DNA from: PNKC01 sp039917655
GTDB lineage: Bacteria; Chloroflexota; Dehalococcoidia; Tepidiformales; Tepidiformaceae
NCBI GenBank assembly: GCA_039917655.1
Contig: JBDSJC010000319.1
Coordinates: 1-25,709 of the forward strand
Direction of reading: 5' to 3'
Length of the DNA stretch: 25,709 bases
Positions within the stretch are counted from its first letter, which is position 1; every line of letters begins with the position of its first letter. A model generated the notes under the pieces. That model was not told where the DNA came from. It saw nothing but the letters and a program-made list of their open reading frames with translations, and searched no databases. The translations under genes were made by a program, and so were the position numbers. Shown here piece after piece: positions 22,225 to 25,709 of this stretch.

Positions 22225-22839
22225 ATGGCAACCCTTGTCCGGGACGTTGGCAGGCTCGAGAACGGTGCGGTCATGGGTCGGCGCAAATTTCACCGCCTCT
22301 ACACGCTTCGCCCCGAACTGCACCGCGTGGAACTCGTCGAAGGGGTCGTCTACATGCCGTCGCCGATCAAAGTGGAGGGGCACGCGGACGCCCAGGCGCT
22401 CGTCATGGAATGGTTGGCGGCCTACACCCTGGCGCGGCCTGACTTGCGGCACACTGGTCCCGGCACGGTCCTCCTGGATGGCCAAAATGAACCGGAACCA
22501 AATGCGATGCTCTATCGAACGCGCGAGGGCCGGTTGCAGGACGGCTATCTGAAGGGCGCTCCCGAGCTAATGGTCGAAATAGCGAACACCTCAGCTTCGC
22601 GCGATCTGCACCAGAAGAAGGCAGCGTACGAGCGCAACGGCGTGGCCGAGTACATCGTCTGGCGAGTAACTGACCGGGCGATCGATTGGTTCCGGCTCGA
22701 CGCGGGCAGCTACTTTCCCGTCACGCCCGCGGCGGACGGAATAATCGAGGGCGTCCAGTTTGCCGGCCTGCGGCTCGATCTCCCCGGCGCGCTTGCCATG
22801 GATCGCGCTGCAGTGGTCCGTGCGGTACACCCGGCGTAG
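22225..22839 (+). CDS. Uma2-family (DUF820) restriction-endonuclease-fold protein
   Basis: This 204-residue protein is a PD-(D/E)xK fold member of the Uma2 family, often found in many copies in cyanobacteria, Chloroflexota and Planctomycetes. The landmarks are VELVEGVVYMPSP, the central GAPELMVEIANTSASRDLHQKKAAYERNGVAEYIVWRV block with Glu118 and Lys131/Lys132, and a C-terminal FAGLRLDLPGAL. The preceding motif, usually EP(Q/E)PD, reads EPEPN: Asn93 (codon AAT 22501-22503) replaces the expected metal-binding Asp, so the enzyme may be inactive. GGAGGT (22215-22220) lies 4 bases before the ATG. TACACT (22203-22208) may be its -10. The function of the family is uncertain. Confidence 0.9.
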   Translation: MATLVRDVGRLENGAVMGRRKFHRLYTLRPELHRVELVEGVVYMPSPIKVEGHADAQALVMEWLAAYTLARPDLRHTGPGTVLLDGQNEPEPNAMLYRTREGRLQDGYLKGAPELMVEIANTSASRDLHQKKAAYERNGVAEYIVWRVTDRAIDWFRLDAGSYFPVTPAADGIIEGVQFAGLRLDLPGALAMDRAAVVRAVHPA

Positions 22840-22910
22840 TTCCAGAGCCGCGCCAAGCCACCCTTGCACTACACTGGCCCCTCACTCACCCACTCGCAGG
22901 AGAACACCTC

Positions 22911-24065
22911 ATGAGCTATCCACTGGAAGGCATCCGCGTGCTGGACATGTCGCGCGTCCTCGCCGGGCCGTTCGCCGGCCGCATGCTTTGCGACCTTGGT
23001 GCGGACGTCGTCAAAGTCGAGCCGCCGGACGGTGACGTGACCCGTTCCTGGGGTGCCGATATCGGCGGGAGTCCCGGCTACTACCATCAGCAGAACGTCG
23101 GCAAGCGAAACATCTGCGTCAACCTTGCAGCCTCCGATGGCCCCGGTCTCATCAAGGCATTGGCGGCGCACGCGGATGTGCTGATCGAGAACTTTCGGCC
23201 CGGGATCATGGCGCGCTACGGGATCGGTTACCCCGTGCTTCGAGCGTTGAACCCGCGCCTCGTGATGCTCTCGATTTCGGGATTCGGTCAAGGCGGCCCA
23301 GAATCCGAACGCGCAGCCTACGCGCCGATTATCCACGCCGAATCCGGCCTCATCGCCCGCCAAACACGGTGGGGTAAAGGCATCCCGTCTGATATCGCGG
23401 TATCGATGGCCGATACCAACGCCGGTCTCCACGGGCTCGTCGCCGTACTGTCGGCGCTGCTGATGCGCGCCCGCACGGGCACCGGCCAGCACATAGACAT
23501 GGCGATGATAGACGCTACGTTGGTCACCGATGACGCCCTGCACTTCGGGCTGGAAGACTCAGAGCACACCAAGCTCCTGCCGAGCGAGGTGTGGGAAACG
23601 CCAGCGGGCTCCGTCCTCATCTCCGCTGACTTTCGCCACCTGTGGAAGCTGCTCACAGGCGTGTTCGGGCTCGAAGACCCATCGCCCGCGGCGGCTCCCT
23701 TCGAAGAGAAGGTCGAGCAGCGCCGCGCGATCGCCCAGGCCTACTTCCGTGAACTCCCAGACGAGCCGGCTTTCGTCGCCGTGATGGACAGGATGAACAC
23801 CGCCTGGGGACGGGTGCGTGAGAGCGCCGACATCCGCGAGCAACCGACCGTCAAGCACCGCGCGACTATCATCGATGTCGATGACCGCGCTGGCGGACTG
23901 CGCCCGGTAGTGCAATCGCCCTACCGCTTCTCCGACGCCGAAAGCGGCGTCCAAGGCCCCGCGCCGTGGAAGGGCGAGCACAACGTCCCCGTCCTCCGAG
24001 ATTGGCTGGGACTCGGCGACGGCGAGATCGACAGTTGGCGAGGCGCCATGATCGGTCCGAAGTAG
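22911..24065 (+). CDS. Family III (CaiB/BaiF) CoA-transferase, third copy
   Basis: The 384-residue product has all features of the family: LEGIRVLDMSRVLAGPFAGRMLCDLGADVVKVEPP, NVGKRNICVNL, DVLIENFRPGIMARYGIGY, LVMLSISGFGQGGP, the catalytic Asp168 in ADTNAGLHG, and TGTGQHIDMAMIDA. It is the most canonical of the three copies in the window (RVLAGPFAGRML is intact) and resembles stand-alone homodimeric enzymes. The substrate is unknown. AGGAG (22898-22902) lies eight bases before the ATG at 22911. A TACACT hexamer (22870-22875) could be its -10. The stop is three bases from the stop of the convergent UspA gene. Confidence 0.93.
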   Translation: MSYPLEGIRVLDMSRVLAGPFAGRMLCDLGADVVKVEPPDGDVTRSWGADIGGSPGYYHQQNVGKRNICVNLAASDGPGLIKALAAHADVLIENFRPGIMARYGIGYPVLRALNPRLVMLSISGFGQGGPESERAAYAPIIHAESGLIARQTRWGKGIPSDIAVSMADTNAGLHGLVAVLSALLMRARTGTGQHIDMAMIDATLVTDDALHFGLEDSEHTKLLPSEVWETPAGSVLISADFRHLWKLLTGVFGLEDPSPAAAPFEEKVEQRRAIAQAYFRELPDEPAFVAVMDRMNTAWGRVRESADIREQPTVKHRATIIDVDDRAGGLRPVVQSPYRFSDAESGVQGPAPWKGEHNVPVLRDWLGLGDGEIDSWRGAMIGPK

Positions 24066-24068
24066 CTT

Positions 24069-24971
24069 CTATGCGTCCGTGTGCTCTTGCGGCGCCGGCA
24101 CGATTAGCAGCGGCCGGTCGAGCTTATGCATCAAGCTTTCGCTGATGCTGCCGGTGAGCAACCGGCCGAAGAACCCCTTGCCGCTTGAGCCCGCCACCAC
24201 CAGCCCCGCGCCCAGATCCTCGACCACGTCGGTGATTGCTTCCACCGTAGGCCCGAGAACCACGTGACCGTGCTCGCCGGGTTCTGCCGTCTCGCTCACG
24301 AGTTCCTTCGCCGCGTCGCGTTCGAACTCTCCCGTCTGGGAGGGGATGTATGGCGTCTCGAGGCCTGCGGCCACCGGCGTCGGCATGTACGAGTTGACCA
24401 GGCTCACCGAAGCACCAAGGCGCGCCGCGAGCGACCGCCCGACCGCCGCCGCGTGGGCCGCACACTCGGACTCGTCAACGGCGATCAGTACGGTGTGGAT
24501 CGGTGGGGCAACCAGGTTCTGGCTCACCGGTACAACCACCACTGGCCCGCGAGCCCCCCGAACGACTTTGTCCGCCACGCTGCCAAACAAGGCAGACTTC
24601 AAGCCGCCGCGGCCGTGGCTGGCGATGACGATCAGGTCCTCAGGCGTGGCGGCGTCGAGGATCACGTCTGAGGCCGAACCAGCTGTGACTTCCGTTGTGG
24701 GTTGTAGCCTTGTCGCGGGCGATTGTCCCATCAGCTCCGAGACGTAGCTTTCGAACGTCGCCACGGCGGCCGATGCGTCCGTCTCCTGGTTGTCGATCGC
24801 GTGGACGATGCGCAGGCCGACGCCGAAGGCGTCCGCCAGGTACGAGCCCATCGTGAGCGCCGCTTCGCTGTCCGAAGATCCGTCCAGCGGGACGACGACC
24901 GAACGCGGCGCGAAAGCGGCGTCGGCATACTTGTCGTGCAGGTCCTGGGCTGCGGTCGGGGCGTGCGACAT
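24069..24971 (-). CDS. Tandem-domain universal stress protein (UspA)
   Basis: The 300-residue product contains two UspA domains. Domain 1 (about residues 22-148) runs from SVVVPLDGSSDSEAALTMGSYLA to ASHGRGGLKSALFGSVADKVVRGARGPVVVVP. Domain 2 (about 160-293) runs from TVLIAVDESECAAHAAAVGRSLA to AGSSGKGFFGRLLTGSISESLMHKLDRPLLIVP. Both have the G-x2-G-x9-G(S/T) nucleotide-binding pattern, so ATP binding is likely. AAGGAG lies six bases before the ATG. It is 77 bases downstream of the csbD-like gene on the same strand, with a possible terminator between, and is part of a small stress-gene group that also contains a GlsB/YeaQ protein. Confidence 0.94.
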   Translation of the reverse strand: MSHAPTAAQDLHDKYADAAFAPRSVVVPLDGSSDSEAALTMGSYLADAFGVGLRIVHAIDNQETDASAAVATFESYVSELMGQSPATRLQPTTEVTAGSASDVILDAATPEDLIVIASHGRGGLKSALFGSVADKVVRGARGPVVVVPVSQNLVAPPIHTVLIAVDESECAAHAAAVGRSLAARLGASVSLVNSYMPTPVAAGLETPYIPSQTGEFERDAAKELVSETAEPGEHGHVVLGPTVEAITDVVEDLGAGLVVAGSSGKGFFGRLLTGSISESLMHKLDRPLLIVPAPQEHTDA

Positions 24972-25040
24972 GACATTCTCCTTGTTTGTGTGACTCCAGC
25001 GGACCCCGAGGGGACGGAGGCCGCCGGAGCGGGGACGAAG

Positions 25041-25059
25041 CGGGCCGCTTAACGGCCCG
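25041..25059 (-). terminator. Terminator-like hairpin overlapping the csbD stop
   Basis: CGGGCCG (25041-25047) and CGGCCCG (25053-25059) form a perfect 7-bp stem whose five-base loop contains the TAA stop codon of the CsbD gene (25049-25051). On the minus strand it is followed by CTTCGTCC, not by a T-run. It may act as a weak terminator or as a 3' stabiliser between csbD and the UspA gene. Confidence 0.5.
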
Positions 25060-25297
25060 TAGCTCCCTTTACCTTATCGGCGGCCTTTCCAGCCGCGTCT
25101 TTGACGGAGTTGGCGGCATCCTTCACGGCACCCTTCGCCTTGCCCGTCGTCTCCTGGGCCTGGCCCTTTGCCTGCTGCGCGGTGCCTTTTGCTTCCATTT
25201 TATCGTTACCTGTGGCACTGCCCACCTTTTCGCGGGCAGAACCCACGGCCTGGTTGGCCTGGCCCTTGGCCTTGTCCTTGGTCGAACCGTCAGTCAT
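25049..25297 (-). CDS. CsbD-family stress protein
   Basis: The 82-residue product is highly charged and low in complexity, made of repeated K-G-x-A and D-K/A-A steps (KDKAKGQANQAVGSAREKVG, then AKGTAQQAKGQAQETTGKAKGAVKDAA). This is the pattern of CsbD-type general stress proteins, which are small, abundant and probably disordered. The ATG at 25297 follows AGAGGA eight bases upstream. The longer frame to 25399 lacks a ribosome site. Its neighbours (UspA downstream, GlsB/YeaQ upstream) suggest induction during stress or stationary phase. The molecular role of the family is unknown. Confidence 0.88.
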   Translation of the reverse strand: MTDGSTKDKAKGQANQAVGSAREKVGSATGNDKMEAKGTAQQAKGQAQETTGKAKGAVKDAANSVKDAAGKAADKVKGATGR

Positions 25298-25468
25298 CGT
25301 GAAATTCCTCTTTCTGCGGATGCCTTGAAAGTAGTGCTGCAACCCCGCGGATCGATGGTCGCCGCGAACGGCTTGCAGCGGACACATCCAGCCAGCCAAG
25401 TTGCTTGCAGATCGCTCGCAGGTGTGTCTCGGCGCCAGGGGCCGCCCCCGAGCCAGCCAACGCGCACG

Positions 25469-25491
25469 AAAAAGCCTCTCCGGAGAGAGGC
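25469..25491 (-). terminator. Rho-independent terminator after the GlsB/YeaQ gene
   Basis: GCCTCTC (25474-25480) and GAGAGGC (25485-25491) pair around the four-base loop CGGA. On the minus strand the stem is followed by TTTTT (25473-25469), a classic intrinsic terminator. It stops transcription from the gene at 25517-25709 before csbD, so csbD must have its own promoter within 25298-25468, where I could not identify a convincing one. Confidence 0.85.
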
Positions 25492-25516
25492 CTTTCGTTC
25501 GCCTGCAAGTGACCAG

Positions 25517-25709
25517 CTAGACGGCGTGCCGCCGGCCTCCGCCACTGACCGCCCGCCAGATGGCGAGGAACACGATTGCGCCGACGATGGCGATCACCAG
25601 GCTGCCAATGTTGAAGCCCGTGATCCCCCCGAACCCGAGCAGGCTCCCAAGGAAGCCGCCGACGAACGCGCCGATGATGCCGACGCCGATCGTCACGATC
25701 AGCCCCATG
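25517..25709 (-). CDS. GlsB/YeaQ/YmgE-family membrane protein (5' end cut by window edge)
   Basis: The visible 63 residues (GLIVTIGVGIIGAFVGGFLGSLL, then GFNIGSLVIAIVGAIVFLAIWRAV) form the last two glycine-rich transmembrane helices of the family once called transglycosylase-associated proteins. Full-length members are about 80-90 residues with one more N-terminal helix (a GLIAGWLAGK-type segment), which is missing here. The methionine at 25708 is therefore probably internal and the true start lies beyond the window. These proteins are often induced by acid or general stress. The gene ends in a strong intrinsic terminator. Confidence 0.85.
   Translation of the reverse strand, partial: MGLIVTIGVGIIGAFVGGFLGSLLGFGGITGFNIGSLVIAIVGAIVFLAIWRAVSGGGRRHAV

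Noticed and set aside
22150..22485. 112-residue N-terminal extension of UvrC
   Set aside because: It is antisense to the Uma2 gene, has no UvrC homology pattern and lies upstream of the probable uvrC promoter.
25298..25468. Direct repeats AGCCAGCCAA (25390-25399 and 25451-25460) upstream of csbD
   Set aside because: Only two copies, 61 bases apart, in low-complexity GC-rich sequence. No array or promoter geometry could be built from them.
1..25709. tRNA, rRNA, CRISPR, insertion sequence or prophage features
   Set aside because: I looked for TpsiC-loop strings, regularly spaced repeats, transposase motifs and terminal inverted repeats and saw none that hold up. Weakly conserved RNAs could be missed by eye.

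Overview
The window is a GC-rich, densely packed stretch of bacterial chromosome. It carries a filament-assembly flagellar cluster, a sortase, several lipoprotein-type exported proteins, three family III CoA-transferases and an Uma2-type nuclease gene. Lipoproteins plus a sortase point to a cell wall-exposed, probably monoderm surface. I favour a Chloroflexota-type organism, but this is inference from gene content and no rRNA or other marker settles it. I saw no tRNA, rRNA, CRISPR array, insertion sequence or prophage.

Region 1 (1-5400, plus strand) is flagellar. The C-terminal part of flagellin ends in a strong terminator. It is followed by a FlaG-like gene, an enlarged fliD with three IN-type repeats, fliS, and a FliT/FlgN-like chaperone gene overlapping fliS. 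After a foldable 147-base gap come a class D/F-like sortase and the anti-sigma-28 gene flgM with its own promoter. An OmpR-type regulator without the phospho-acceptor aspartate (5570-6256) ends tail to tail with an orphan Tat-exported family 5 solute-binding protein (6253-8022).

Region 2 (8085-12900) is metabolic and mixed: pterin-4a-carbinolamine dehydratase, a ferredoxin with four [4Fe-4S] motifs, a DUF2235 alpha/beta hydrolase, and a minus-strand operon of nitroreductase, flavin amine oxidase and DUF402 protein. Region 3 (12996-15845) holds two CoA-transferase genes coupled by an ATGTGA overlap, then a tiny ScdA_N/DUF1858-like protein lacking the usual cysteines.

Region 4 (15867-20248) holds envelope genes: a two-LysM lipoprotein, an M28 peptidase lipoprotein, a two-TM protein, a cupin, an SGNH hydrolase lipoprotein and a YcxB-like membrane protein, the last two downstream of uvrC. 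Region 5 (20248-25709) holds uvrC, an Uma2 protein with a probable active-site D-to-N change, a third CoA-transferase, and stress genes (tandem UspA, CsbD, GlsB/YeaQ cut by the window edge).

Convergent neighbours repeatedly meet with overlapping or abutting stop codons. Several promoters lie so close to the start codon that leaderless or near-leaderless mRNAs are likely. I found no convincing wholly new system. The best leads are the structured leader of the sortase inside the flagellar cluster, the receiver-dead regulator next to flgM, the paired CoA-transferases, and the cysteine-paired LysM lipoprotein.
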